DNA of 64,000 bases from Solidesulfovibrio sp. (GTDB taxonomy: Bacteria > Desulfobacterota > Desulfovibrionia > Desulfovibrionales > Desulfovibrionaceae). Positions within the stretch are counted from its first letter, which is position 1. Each line of letters opens with the position of its first letter. The notes below the pieces were generated by a model. The model did not search any database, had not been told where the DNA came from, and saw only the letters and a program-made list of their open reading frames with translations. This document shows positions 52,986-60,955 of the stretch, piece after piece. A program made the translations under genes and the position numbers. The DNA is taken from positions 1 through 64,000 of the forward strand of contig NZ_JARKOZ010000084.1 of the NCBI RefSeq assembly GCF_029978005.1, in the 5' to 3' direction.

Positions 52986-54158
52986 CTAGCCGTCGACGTC
53001 CGCAGCCGGCTCCGCGCAGGGACGGCGCATGGCCAGCACCGCCAGAAGGGGCACCCCGGCTCCCAGCACCCCCAGCCAACCGAGCATGCCGGCCTTGGAC
53101 TCCCAGTTGCAGGAAATGACCAGCATGGCCACCGCCCCCCAGACGAACAGGGAAAAGGTCATCAGCGCCGCGGCCGCGCCCACGTCCTGCTGGACCAGTT
53201 CCAGGAGCAGGTGATTGCTGATCGGACGGCTCATGCCGTAAAAAACGGTGATGCCGAACATGCAAAGGGCCACGGCCGTGGGGTTGGGGCCGCCGGTCGC
53301 CGCCAGCACCGTGGAGGCCGCCGCCATGCCCGCCAGGGAGCAGCGCAACAGCGCCGTGGCGGTGACGCTGGCGCACAGGCGGGCGCTCAGGAGCGAACCG
53401 GCCATGATGGCGAACCCGTTGAGCCCGAACAGGAAGCCGTAGGCCTGTTCGCTGACGCCGAAACCGTTGATGTAGATCGACGACGAGCCGCCCACGAAGC
53501 CGAAATAGCCAAGCCCCATGAAGGTGAGGGCGAAGTTGAGCATGATGAAGCGGGTGTTGCGGAAAAGCACCCCGTAGCGCTTGATCACCGGCCAGAATCC
53601 GCCGGAGGTGAAACTGTCCAGGGGCTCTTCGAGCCCCAGGCAGCCGAGAAAGACCAACAGCCCCGTCGCTCCCTGACAGACGAAGATGCCCCGCCAGGAC
53701 ATGACGAGCAGCAGCTCGCCGCCGATCATGGGCGCGATCATGGGGCAAAGGGGCATGATGACGCCGATGGAGGCCAGGACCCGCTGCCGCCTGACGCCGC
53801 TGTACAGGTCCTTGGCCAGGGCCAGGGACAGGGCGGCGGCCGCCGCCGCGCCCACGGCCTGGGTTGCCCGACCGGCGATGAGCACCCAGATGGAGTCGGC
53901 CAAGGCGCAGGCGAAGCAACTGGCCACGTACAGGCCAAGCCCCCAGAGCAGTACCGGTCTGCGGCCGATGCGGTCGGACAGGGGGCCGTGCACCAGCAGG
54001 CAGAGGCTGAAGCAGATGAAGAAGGCCACCACGGAGATGTTGGCCTCGGCCAGTGAAATGCCCCACAGGGTTTGCAGGGTCGGGATGGCCGGCAGGTACA
54101 TGTCCGTGGAAAGGGCGGGCAGGCCGCTGAGCAGTCCGAGGAGGATGAGCATTTTCAT
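52986..54158 (-). CDS. MFS drug-resistance transporter, Bcr/CflA-like
   Basis: 390 residues, about 12 membrane helices. It opens MKMLILLGLLSGLPALSTDM, followed by the Bcr/CflA signature YLPAIPTLQ; motif A is HGPLSDRIGRRPVLL. This group exports drugs and small hydrophobic compounds by H+ antiport. The start is the first ATG before the hydrophobic core; the SD is weak. A perfect sigma-54-type promoter match lies 48 bp upstream (54206-54221). It is the most distal transporter of the hpd region. Confidence 0.85.
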   Translation of the reverse strand: MKMLILLGLLSGLPALSTDMYLPAIPTLQTLWGISLAEANISVVAFFICFSLCLLVHGPLSDRIGRRPVLLWGLGLYVASCFACALADSIWVLIAGRATQAVGAAAAAALSLALAKDLYSGVRRQRVLASIGVIMPLCPMIAPMIGGELLLVMSWRGIFVCQGATGLLVFLGCLGLEEPLDSFTSGGFWPVIKRYGVLFRNTRFIMLNFALTFMGLGYFGFVGGSSSIYINGFGVSEQAYGFLFGLNGFAIMAGSLLSARLCASVTATALLRCSLAGMAAASTVLAATGGPNPTAVALCMFGITVFYGMSRPISNHLLLELVQQDVGAAAALMTFSLFVWGAVAMLVISCNWESKAGMLGWLGVLGAGVPLLAVLAMRRPCAEPAADVDG

Positions 54159-54205
54159 AGCGTGGCGTCCGTATGACCATAGTTGGATTGGGATTGTGCT
54201 GTCGA

Positions 54206-54221
54206 AGCAAGTCACATGCCA
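54206..54221 (-). promoter_or_regulatory. Sigma-54 (-24/-12) promoter, perfect consensus
   Basis: On the minus strand TGGCATG-TGAC-TTGCT matches TGGCAYG-N4-TTGCW at every defined position. Transcription would start near 54195, giving a leader of about 37 bases to the MFS start at 54158. Confidence 0.7.
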
Positions 54222-54448
54222 TGCCCGAATCATCGTTGCTGCGGGGGAGGGTGGACGAAAGCGGGCTCTTTTACAGGGATCTCCGGCCAACCGCGTCCCG
54301 CGCAATGAAGCTGTTTTCAGTAACATCCCGTAATTAAAGATGTGTTTTCGGTTGACGAGTTTGTCCCATTGCGCGCCTGCCCTGACCCGCGCGCTGGCGG
54401 GTGCGAAGCCGTTGCGGCCGTGTTGGCCGATGCCGGCGGCTGGGGCGC

Positions 54449-54483
54449 AAAAAAGGCGGCTTCCCGCAGTGCGAAAAGCCGCC
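54449..54483 (-). terminator. Intrinsic terminator of the OFA transporter gene
   Basis: On the minus strand the stem GGCGGCTT/AAGCCGCC (54476-54483 with 54455-54462) is followed by TTTTTT (54454-54449), about 75 bases after the stop at 54558. It is a textbook rho-independent terminator. Confidence 0.85.
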
Positions 54484-54557
54484 GGCAATGGGCTGGGCCG
54501 GTGGCCGTGACGCGGCATGGCTCCGCGTCGTCCGGCCCAGCCCCGAGGGTGGCGGGA

Positions 54558-55871
54558 CTAGGTGGTCGCCGCCGCGGGCGCGGCCAGGCGACGCTCTTCG
54601 GGGTTGAGGAGCCTCAGCGGCAAGGAGGTGGCGAAGATCAGCGACAGCAGGAAGGACACCAGGGCCACGGCCAGGGAGGCCGTGTAGCTGCCCGTGACGT
54701 CCTTGAGGTAGCCGCCGAGGAAGGAACCGGTGAACGGCCCGGTGCCCATGACGATCAGCGTGGCCAGGCCCCAGATCTTGCCGAGGGTCTTGCGGCCGTA
54801 GAGCGAGCCGCTGTAGCCGACGACGCCGCCCGGCACGATGGCCCAGTAGACGGCGAAGAGCACGCAGGACACCACGCCGATCCACAGGGACTGGCGCTGG
54901 AGGAAGAGCAGGACGCAGGCGACGATGCCGATGGAGGGGCCGAGCTGGAGCATGCGCTTGCGGCCCAGCGGTTCGTAGCCCGTGACCTTGACGGTATAGT
55001 CGGCCACGATGCCCATGATGGGCATGCTGAAGATGCCGACCACGCCGATGACCATGTACATGTACGAAGCCGTGCTGATGTCCATGCCGAGGTCCACGCG
55101 CCAGTAGCTGACCACCTGCGTCCAGACCAGGAACTCGGCCAGCACGCTGAACACGAAGGTGAGGATCGCGCCCCAGATGGGGTAGGAGCTGAAGGCCTGG
55201 CCGATGGTCCACTCGTATTCCTTGGCCGGAGCCGCGCCACCCGCCGCGGGCATGGCGCCGTCGGCGTGCAGGCCGTAGGACTCGGGGCCGCGCTTGGCCA
55301 GGAAGAAGGCGATGGCCAGGACGACGAAGGTCGTATAGCCGAGGCCTTCGTAGATGGACCGCCACGAGGTGCCTTCCGAGAGCGCGTTCTTGATGAAGTA
55401 GGTCAGGATGAGCTGGCCCAGCGGGGCGCCGGCGAAGGCGAAGCCCCACATGGTGGCGTAGCTCTTGCCGACGTACCACTTGCGCACGGAGATGGTGGAC
55501 GTCACCCACAACATGCCCGTGGCGATGCCGCCGAACAGGCCGTAGGCCAGGATGTAGGCGGGCATGCTGGTGATTTGGCCGGTCACGTAAAAGCCCAGGG
55601 CTCCCAGGACGGCCGAGATGGCGAACACGGGCTTGGTGCCCCATTTGTCCAGGATCATGCCGCAGAAAAACGCCGATATGGCATAGATCGTCATCATGAT
55701 GGAATAACCGATGGTCGTCTGGGCGTTGGTCCAGCCCATGTCCTTGAGCATCGGGTCCTTCAGTATGGCGAAGGTGGAACGGTATCCGAAAAGCACGAAC
55801 ACGGCCAGAAACGAGGCGGCTACGACCAGGTGGCCGTAGAGTCGCTGTTTCGCTGCGTCTGGGTTGCTCAT
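54558..55871 (-). CDS. OFA-family MFS transporter (oxalate/formate antiporter-like)
   Basis: 437 residues, 12 predicted membrane helices. Family features: GYRSTFAILKDPMLKDMGWT in the first loop, GMILDKWGTKPVF (motif A), and the long central loop after LAKRGPESYGLHADG. OFA proteins carry small carboxylates, including oxalate, formate and aromatic acids in some anaerobes. The start at 55871 has GAGGATC upstream; an ATG 11 codons earlier is open. It has its own terminator and a sigma-54-type promoter at 56151-56166, giving a leader of about 270 bases. Uptake of an arylacetate for HpdB is possible but unproven. Confidence 0.88.
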   Translation of the reverse strand: MSNPDAAKQRLYGHLVVAASFLAVFVLFGYRSTFAILKDPMLKDMGWTNAQTTIGYSIMMTIYAISAFFCGMILDKWGTKPVFAISAVLGALGFYVTGQITSMPAYILAYGLFGGIATGMLWVTSTISVRKWYVGKSYATMWGFAFAGAPLGQLILTYFIKNALSEGTSWRSIYEGLGYTTFVVLAIAFFLAKRGPESYGLHADGAMPAAGGAAPAKEYEWTIGQAFSSYPIWGAILTFVFSVLAEFLVWTQVVSYWRVDLGMDISTASYMYMVIGVVGIFSMPIMGIVADYTVKVTGYEPLGRKRMLQLGPSIGIVACVLLFLQRQSLWIGVVSCVLFAVYWAIVPGGVVGYSGSLYGRKTLGKIWGLATLIVMGTGPFTGSFLGGYLKDVTGSYTASLAVALVSFLLSLIFATSLPLRLLNPEERRLAAPAAATT

Positions 55872-56150
55872 GGAGATCCTCGTTAGGGATGTTGCGTCCG
55901 GCATTGTCAGCCTGACCTGCGTTGTTCCAGAAAATCCACTGCCTCGTGCGCTGCGTCGCCGGGGGAAACGACGCAGTCGGGCGATCGGGCGAGAGCGATA
56001 CCGTTTTTGTTTTCAAGGCCGCCGGCCGGTACGGTCGCGTCGTGGCTTTCGTGAGGCCACGGCCATGATTCATGCGTCCGGGTCCACGGCGGCAGCCGAT
56101 CGGTTGCTTGCGCTGCCTGCCTGAACTCGGTTCCTGTGCAGTGGACGAAG

Positions 56151-56166
56151 AGCAAGGCGCATGCCT
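56151..56166 (-). promoter_or_regulatory. Sigma-54-type promoter for the OFA transporter
   Basis: On the minus strand AGGCATG-CGCC-TTGCT differs from the consensus TGGCAYG-N4-TTGCW only at the first base. An AT-rich tract lies directly upstream, as expected for an IHF-bent sigma-54 promoter. Confidence 0.6.
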
Positions 56167-56728
56167 GGAGATTATTTCGCAAATTATTTTTAATTTTCAG
56201 TATGTTGATTGATTTTGTTCGCTCGGGCCGGTCCATGGGGGCGGCTGGCCGTTCCCGGTCATGCCAAGCTTGGCCCAACCGTATCGGCCTGCCGCCTTGT
56301 TGCGCCGGGCCAGGGCGCGTGCGCGGGAATGGGCGGATTTGGCACTGCTTGGGCGGGGCTTGGCCCAGCCGGCGTTCCAGGGGGCTTCCGGGGCGCGAAA
56401 AAATCGGTGCTGGCGATGAGTTATACCCTGGCCGGCTTGCGGCCGGGCGCGACGGCAAGGAAGGGCGGTTCTGAAGGTGGCGAGGCGAAAGCGGTGGGGG
56501 GCCGGGAGGGCGCTTGCGCCGGCTTTCCCGCATTGCGGGGAGCAAGGACGAACGGGGGCCGGGGAGGGCGCGGCGGCTCGGCGCGCGGCCACGACGGAAG
56601 CGGTTTTGCTGCGCCACGCTTCCCCCTCCGCACCGGATGCGGCTTGTCCGCGCGGCTGCACTGGAGGACTGTCGGTCCCTCTTTGCCGGGATGCCGGGCG
56701 CGGCTGCGGCAAGAGGCCGTGTGCCGTG

Positions 56729-56758
56729 GCCGGGCGCGACGGCGAGGCCGCGCCCGGC
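56729..56758 (-). terminator. Hairpin after the second MFS gene
   Basis: Perfect 10-bp arms GCCGGGCGCG/CGCGCCCGGC around a 10-base loop lie 33 bases beyond the MFS stop at 56791. There is no T-run, so termination is only suggested. Confidence 0.35.
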
Positions 56759-56790
56759 AGGCAAGGACGGGCGCGGGGGCGCGGCCGGGC

Positions 56791-58005
56791 TCAGTCGGCC
56801 CGTTCGCCGGCCGGCCGGGGCCGGTCGAACACGCCTGTTTTCCAGATCTTGTAGAGCATGAGGATCTGCAGCAGCGCGCCCAGGGACAGGGCGGAAAAGC
56901 CCAGGGTGAAGCCGCCGGAGAGCTGGCGCAGGATGCCGAAGACCTCCGGCCCGATGAGGATGCCGAGATTTTCGCCGATGATGATGACGGCCATGGCCAC
57001 GCCGATGCCTTCCGGCCGTTTGGCCAGCATGGGACCCGAGGCGAAGATGATGGTGGGCACGATGCCGGCGATGAGCCCCATGGCCACGAGCACGGCGTAG
57101 AACGTCTCCAGGGACGGGATGGCGAAAAGCGGCCACAGCACGGCCAGGCCCGCCGGCGGCAGCACGAAAAGCAGCCTGCTGCGGCCGAAGCGCTTGAGGA
57201 AAAAGCCGCCGTAGATGTTGCTCAGGATGGAAAAGGGCCAATAGAGGATGGAGGCGTCGGCGGCCTGGAGGAGCGACTGGCCCATGTTCTCGCTCAGATA
57301 GGTCGTGATCCAGGTGACCAGGGAGAAAAAGCCGAAGGTGTAGGCCGCGAACGCGACGGCCGCGAACCAGACCTTGGCGTTGCCCAACTCGTCCAGGATG
57401 GCTTGTCGGCTGGGCAGCGCGGCCTCGGCCAGGCCGCTTTGCCGGTGGGACGGGATGACCAGGGCGTAGGCGGCGATGCCCGGGCACACGAGCAGGAGCA
57501 GGAACAGCCAATAGGCGCTCAGGGAATAGTGATCGAGCAGCCGGGGCGCGGCGAAGAACATGAGCAGGCTGCCGCAGGGGATCCAGGTGGACCAGATGCC
57601 CATGGCCAGGGGCAGCAGGGGCTTGGACACGAATTGCCCGATGGCCGAGGGCGCGGCCACGGCCACCAGGGCGAAGCCCACGCCCTGGATGATCCGGCCG
57701 GCCAGGAAGACCGGGTAGAGGGAGTGGCATGTGGCCAGAAGGATCAGGCCCAGGCCGCAGCAGAGCAGCAAGAGCCCCCACAATCCCACCCGCCTGACGC
57801 CGCAGCGCTGGATGACCAGGCCGCAGGGCGTGGCGAAGACCAGCGCGGCCAGGGCGAACAGGGTCATGAGCATGCCGGCGTTGGCGTAGGAGAGCTGGAA
57901 GCGGTCCTGGAGCACCGGCAGCAGCGGCGTGACCGAGCATTGGACGAAGGAGGCGATGACGCCCACGGCGAAGGTCACCCAGATGATCCACCAATCTTTT
58001 TTCAC
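56791..58005 (-). CDS. MFS transporter (12 TM)
   Basis: 404 residues with 12 predicted helices. It begins at a GTG overlapping the stop of the upstream MFS gene (GTGA), giving a start of MKKDWWIIWVTFAVGVIASF. Motif A-like loop: ATPCGLVIQRCGVRRVGLWG. It is a general MFS_1 protein, closer to organic-anion or cyanate-type carriers than to multidrug pumps, by eye only. It is made with the 14-TM MFS upstream and so is likely to share its regulation. The substrate is unknown. Confidence 0.85.
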   Translation of the reverse strand: MKKDWWIIWVTFAVGVIASFVQCSVTPLLPVLQDRFQLSYANAGMLMTLFALAALVFATPCGLVIQRCGVRRVGLWGLLLLCCGLGLILLATCHSLYPVFLAGRIIQGVGFALVAVAAPSAIGQFVSKPLLPLAMGIWSTWIPCGSLLMFFAAPRLLDHYSLSAYWLFLLLLVCPGIAAYALVIPSHRQSGLAEAALPSRQAILDELGNAKVWFAAVAFAAYTFGFFSLVTWITTYLSENMGQSLLQAADASILYWPFSILSNIYGGFFLKRFGRSRLLFVLPPAGLAVLWPLFAIPSLETFYAVLVAMGLIAGIVPTIIFASGPMLAKRPEGIGVAMAVIIIGENLGILIGPEVFGILRQLSGGFTLGFSALSLGALLQILMLYKIWKTGVFDRPRPAGERAD

Positions 58006-59441
58006 GACGACACCCGGGACGCCTTGGCGGTTGCATGGTGGGAGGAAGAGGAGGACTCGCCGTCGGCCGGCTGGCTCCGGCGCGAGGACGTCACGATGCC
58101 GAGCAGGGAGTACAGGGCCAGGATGCAAAGCCCCAGGCGCATGCAGGCCAGAAAGGCAGGCATGGTCTCCTGGCCGACCGGCCGGCCGGACAGACAAAGG
58201 GACAACAGGACGGTGATGGTGGTCATGCTGAGCACCATGCCCAGGGTGCGCATGGTGCCGACCATGCCCGAGGCCAGGCCGTAGCGTTCCCTGGGCACGC
58301 TGCCCATGATGATCATGGTATTGGGGGTAATGAAGATGCCGTAGCCCGCGCCGATGCAAAGCAGTTCGACCACGAGCAGCGGCAGGGGCATGGCCGCGTC
58401 GAGGGTGGCGGCGGCCGCCACCAGGCCGAGGCAGGTGACGGCCATGCCGCAGGTGGCCAGGGGGACCGGGGAGCGCTTGTCCGCGAGCCGCCCCACGAAC
58501 GGCGATGCCAACATCTGGGTCACGGGCATGCACAGCAGGACCACTCCGGCCATGGTGGGCGAAAGGTTCATGGAATACTGGAGATAGAGGCTCATGAAAA
58601 AGGTCAGGCCGAAGGTGGAGGCGTAGTTGCCCATGGCGGCCAGGCAGCTCAGGGCGAAGGTCCGGTTGTGGACGATCTCGTGCAGGTCGAGCAGGGGCGC
58701 GGCCGTGCGGGACTGGAGGCGGCAGAAGGCCCACAGGATCGCGGCCCCGAGGACCACGGCCAGGAGGCCGGCCAGGCCCTTGTCCGCATGGGAGGCCCCA
58801 CCGGCCAACAGGCTCAGACCCAGGGCGTAGAGCGCCGCGCCCTTCCAGTCCACGGTCCGCCGGCCCTGGCCGGCCGTGGGCGCGACGTGCAGGCCGACCA
58901 GGCACAAGACCGCCCCCGCCAGGCCGAAGGGCACGAACAGCCAGAACAGGGAGCGCCAGCCAAGGCTCGAGGCGACGAACCCGCCGATCAGGGGGCCGCT
59001 GGACAGGCCGCCGTAGATGAAGGCCTGGAGGATGCCGATCTTCTTGCCGCGCCGGTCGGGCGGATAGGCCAAAGAGACCAGGGCCACGCTGCCGGAGAGG
59101 AGGGAGGCGGCGGACAGGCCTTGCAAGGCGCGCACGAGGATGAGCGTCTCGATGTCCGGAGCCAGGCCCAGGACGCCCGTGGTGGCGGAGAAGCAGACGA
59201 AGCCGACGATGTAGATGCGCCGCCAGCCGAAGATGTCGCCCAGGCGGCCGAAGAAGAGCATGGAAACGGCCGTGGCCAGGACGTAGGTCTGCTCGACCAG
59301 GCCGAGCTGCAGGGCCGAGGCGTGGAGGTCCCGGCCGGCCGAGGGCAGGATGACGGCCACGCCGGTGACCATGACCGGAATGAGGTACTGGGCGACGCAG
59401 GCGATGGTCAGCAGGAGCCAGGGACGGGTTTGGCGCGACAC
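58002..59441 (-). CDS. MFS transporter, DHA2/EmrB-like (14 TM)
   Basis: 479 residues, about 14 helices: GVAVILPSAGRDLHASALQL, motif A FFGRLGDIFGWRRIYIVG, motif C-like LSSGPLIGGFVASSLGWR. This is the DHA2 drug:H+ antiporter pattern. The start is a GTG with GGGGGAC upstream. The polar tail (Ser/His-rich, last about 25 residues) overlaps the start of the next MFS gene. It lies 282 bp after hpdA, from which it is separated by hairpins and a weak sigma-54-type site. Export of p-cresol or related phenols is a fair guess. Confidence 0.87.
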   Translation of the reverse strand: MSRQTRPWLLLTIACVAQYLIPVMVTGVAVILPSAGRDLHASALQLGLVEQTYVLATAVSMLFFGRLGDIFGWRRIYIVGFVCFSATTGVLGLAPDIETLILVRALQGLSAASLLSGSVALVSLAYPPDRRGKKIGILQAFIYGGLSSGPLIGGFVASSLGWRSLFWLFVPFGLAGAVLCLVGLHVAPTAGQGRRTVDWKGAALYALGLSLLAGGASHADKGLAGLLAVVLGAAILWAFCRLQSRTAAPLLDLHEIVHNRTFALSCLAAMGNYASTFGLTFFMSLYLQYSMNLSPTMAGVVLLCMPVTQMLASPFVGRLADKRSPVPLATCGMAVTCLGLVAAAATLDAAMPLPLLVVELLCIGAGYGIFITPNTMIIMGSVPRERYGLASGMVGTMRTLGMVLSMTTITVLLSLCLSGRPVGQETMPAFLACMRLGLCILALYSLLGIVTSSRRSQPADGESSSSSHHATAKASRVSS

Positions 59442-59546
59442 GGTGTCCCCCTTGTGTTCGCATCGTGGGCAATGGGCCGCGAGCCGGGCCGGCGTCCGGA
59501 CGCGCCGGCCCGGCGGCGGCCGGAGCGGAAGCGAGCGATTTCGAAA

Positions 59547-59562
59547 AGCAAGGAACGTTCCT
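59547..59562 (-). promoter_or_regulatory. Possible sigma-54-type promoter for the MFS pair
   Basis: On the minus strand AGGAACG-TTCC-TTGCT keeps GG and GC at the right 10-base spacing and the TTGCT box, with two mismatches. It is weaker than the sites at 54206 and 56151. Confidence 0.4.
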
Positions 59563-59622
59563 GCCGGGGCGCGGGGGCGCGATTTCGGCGCAAGACCCCG
59601 GAGCGCGGAGGGGAGAGCGACG

Positions 59623-59648
59623 CGCCCCGTCCGGTCCCGGACGGGGCG
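59623..59648. promoter_or_regulatory. Strong hairpin between hpdA and the MFS pair
   Basis: Perfect 11-bp arms CGCCCCGTCCG/CGGACGGGGCG with a four-base loop lie about 75 bases after the hpdA stop. There is no T-run. It may end or protect the hpd transcript. Confidence 0.5.
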
Positions 59649-59651
59649 TCT

Positions 59652-59697
59652 GTCACGCGGCGTGACGGTCCTGTCCCTGCGCGTGACGGCGTCACGC
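59652..59697. promoter_or_regulatory. Pair of dyads with the half-site GTCACGC
   Basis: GTCACGC-G-GCGTGAC (59652-59666) is a perfect 15-bp palindrome. GCGTGAC-GGC-GTCACGC (59681-59697) repeats the same half-sites in reverse order. They lie 90-150 bp upstream of the possible sigma-54 promoter, where activator-binding sites usually sit. They could instead be RNA hairpins at the end of the hpdA transcript. Confidence 0.5.
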
Positions 59698-59723
59698 CGG
59701 CGCGTCGCGTCGCTCCCACGGCT

Positions 59724-60665
59724 TCAGGCCAGTTCCTCGTCCACGTAGCAGGCCACGCCGTGATCCAGGAACAGGTCCTGGATGGCCCGCATCCTGTCCT
59801 TGGGCGTGGGTTCGAACTCCTTGTAGGGGTAGCTGCGGCCGAGTTGGCTCCACTTCGTGTCGCCCAGGCGGTGAAAGGGCAGGATGTTGACTTCGAAGAG
59901 CTTGTTGGCGTTCATGAAGTCGATGACCCGTAGGATGTTTTCTTCGTCGTCGTTGAACCCCTCGATGACGGGGATGCGCAGGACCAGTCGGCCTTTCCAG
60001 CCCGAATTGGCCAGCGTGGCGATGTTGTGCAGGATCAGCTCGTTGCCCACGCCCGTCTTTTCCTTGTGCCGGGCGCTGTCCATGTGCTTGCAGTCGATGA
60101 GGGCGAAGTTGATCAGGTCGAAAATTTCCAGGAAGTCCTTGGTCTTGGTGTGCGCGGTCGTTTCGATGGCCCGGTGCACGGATTGTTCCTTGCAGCGCCG
60201 CAGCAGGCGCACCAGGAAGTCCTTTTGCATAGTGGCCTCGCCGCCGCTGAAGGTGACGCCGCCGCCCTGGGACCAGAACTGGCTGTCGCGCAGGATGGCC
60301 CGCATGACCTCATCGTCGGTCATCCATTTGCCGGAAAGGCGGGCGGCTTCGTAGATGCAGCGATCCACGCAGTCGTGGCTGGGGCATTTGTCGCAAAGGG
60401 CCATGTCGAAATGGAGCTTGCCGTCGCCGTTGGGGCGGATGGCCCCGTAAGGGCAGGCTTTGAGGCAGCGCTTGCAGTTTGTTTTGTCGTATTTGCATTT
60501 GGCCTGGCTGAAAAGAAAGCGTTGCCGCAGTTCGAGGCCCTCGGGATTGGAGCACCACTGACAGCGCAAAGGACAGCCGCTCAGGAAGACCAACGTCCGG
60601 CTGCCCGGACCGTCGTGCACCGAGAAGCTCTGGATGTCGAAAACCAAGCCTTGGCCCTCTTTCAT
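59724..60665 (-). CDS. hpdA: 4-hydroxyphenylacetate decarboxylase activating enzyme
   Basis: 313 residues. Radical-SAM cluster motif SGCPLRCQWCSNPEG (CxxxCxxC); an inserted ferredoxin-like domain with two Cys clusters (CKYDKTNCKRCLKACPYGAI and CDKCPSHDCVDRC); VTFSGGEATMQ for SAM. It makes the glycyl radical on HpdB using SAM and an electron. Two extra [4Fe-4S] clusters are typical of HpdA-type activases. GGGAGGA precedes the ATG. It lies 290 bp after hpdC, with a strong hairpin just before its ribosome site. Confidence 0.93.
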   Translation of the reverse strand: MKEGQGLVFDIQSFSVHDGPGSRTLVFLSGCPLRCQWCSNPEGLELRQRFLFSQAKCKYDKTNCKRCLKACPYGAIRPNGDGKLHFDMALCDKCPSHDCVDRCIYEAARLSGKWMTDDEVMRAILRDSQFWSQGGGVTFSGGEATMQKDFLVRLLRRCKEQSVHRAIETTAHTKTKDFLEIFDLINFALIDCKHMDSARHKEKTGVGNELILHNIATLANSGWKGRLVLRIPVIEGFNDDEENILRVIDFMNANKLFEVNILPFHRLGDTKWSQLGRSYPYKEFEPTPKDRMRAIQDLFLDHGVACYVDEELA

Positions 60666-60690
60666 AACGATCCTCCCGTGACGTTGACAC

Positions 60691-60720
60691 GGACAGGAGG
60701 GCGGTAACGCCCTCCTGTCC
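60691..60720 (-). promoter_or_regulatory. 13-bp hairpin just upstream of hpdA
   Basis: Perfect arms GGACAGGAGGGCG (60691-60703) and CGCCCTCCTGTCC (60708-60720) enclose a four-base loop, 25 bases before the hpdA start. It may block upstream decay or processing, or set the lower amount of activase relative to HpdB/HpdC. Confidence 0.6.
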
Positions 60721-60847
60721 GGAGTTTGCAGAGCCGGTGACGCATGTTCGCGGGGCGCTTACCCCCTCCCGCCCGCACGGGGCGTTCGCTCCTGCGCCAG
60801 CCCGATCGCCGATCGCCGCGCCCTGTTCCCGGGTGGGAACCGCTGGC

Positions 60848-60870
60848 GGAGGGTTTCCCCCGAAACCTCC
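60848..60870 (-). promoter_or_regulatory. Hairpin in the hpdC-hpdA gap
   Basis: GGAGG-G-TTTC and GAAA-CCTCC pair with one bulge. Its sense is unclear; it may be part of the RNA structure in this gap. Confidence 0.35.
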
Positions 60871-60908
60871 CGCCGGGCGCCTCGCCTGTCGAAGGGGGGC
60901 TGCTCCCG

Positions 60909-60940
60909 CGGCGCAGCCCCGCGACCGGGGCTGCGCGGCG
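60909..60940 (-). terminator. Strong hairpin just after hpdC
   Basis: Arms with the core GCGCAGCCCCG/CGGGGCTGCGC and a short loop lie about 16 bases after the hpdC stop. With no T-run it may be a partial terminator or a 3' stabiliser of the hpdBC message. Confidence 0.5.
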
Positions 60941-60955
60941 TCTCCCGTCCGTGGC

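Larger units (their letters stand above)
54159..54557. other. Intergenic region between two MFS genes
   Basis: No gene seen. It holds the terminator of the upstream OFA gene (54449-54483), the sigma-54-type promoter of the downstream MFS gene (54206-54221), and an AT-rich patch (54328-54352). A 9-bp inverted pair CGCGCAATG (54299-54307) and CATTGCGCG (54367-54375), 80-170 bp upstream of that promoter, could be an activator site. Confidence 0.6.
55872..56790. other. 0.9-kb region without a recognisable gene
   Basis: Open frames here look like chance GC-rich translations (Arg/Pro/Ala-rich, no family similarity). Features seen: a sigma-54-type promoter (56151-56166, minus), an AT-rich tract just upstream of it (56170-56215, possible IHF site), a CCAAGCTTGG palindrome near 56264, and a 20-base direct repeat with one mismatch (56442-56461 and 56728-56747). 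A hairpin after the upstream MFS gene is at 56729-56758. No transposase or tRNA remnant was found. Confidence 0.6.

Noticed and set aside
56136-56854. Small plus-strand open frames in the gap between MFS genes
   Set aside because: The translations are Arg/Pro/Gly-rich, match no family, and overlap the promoter features. There is no convincing ribosome site.
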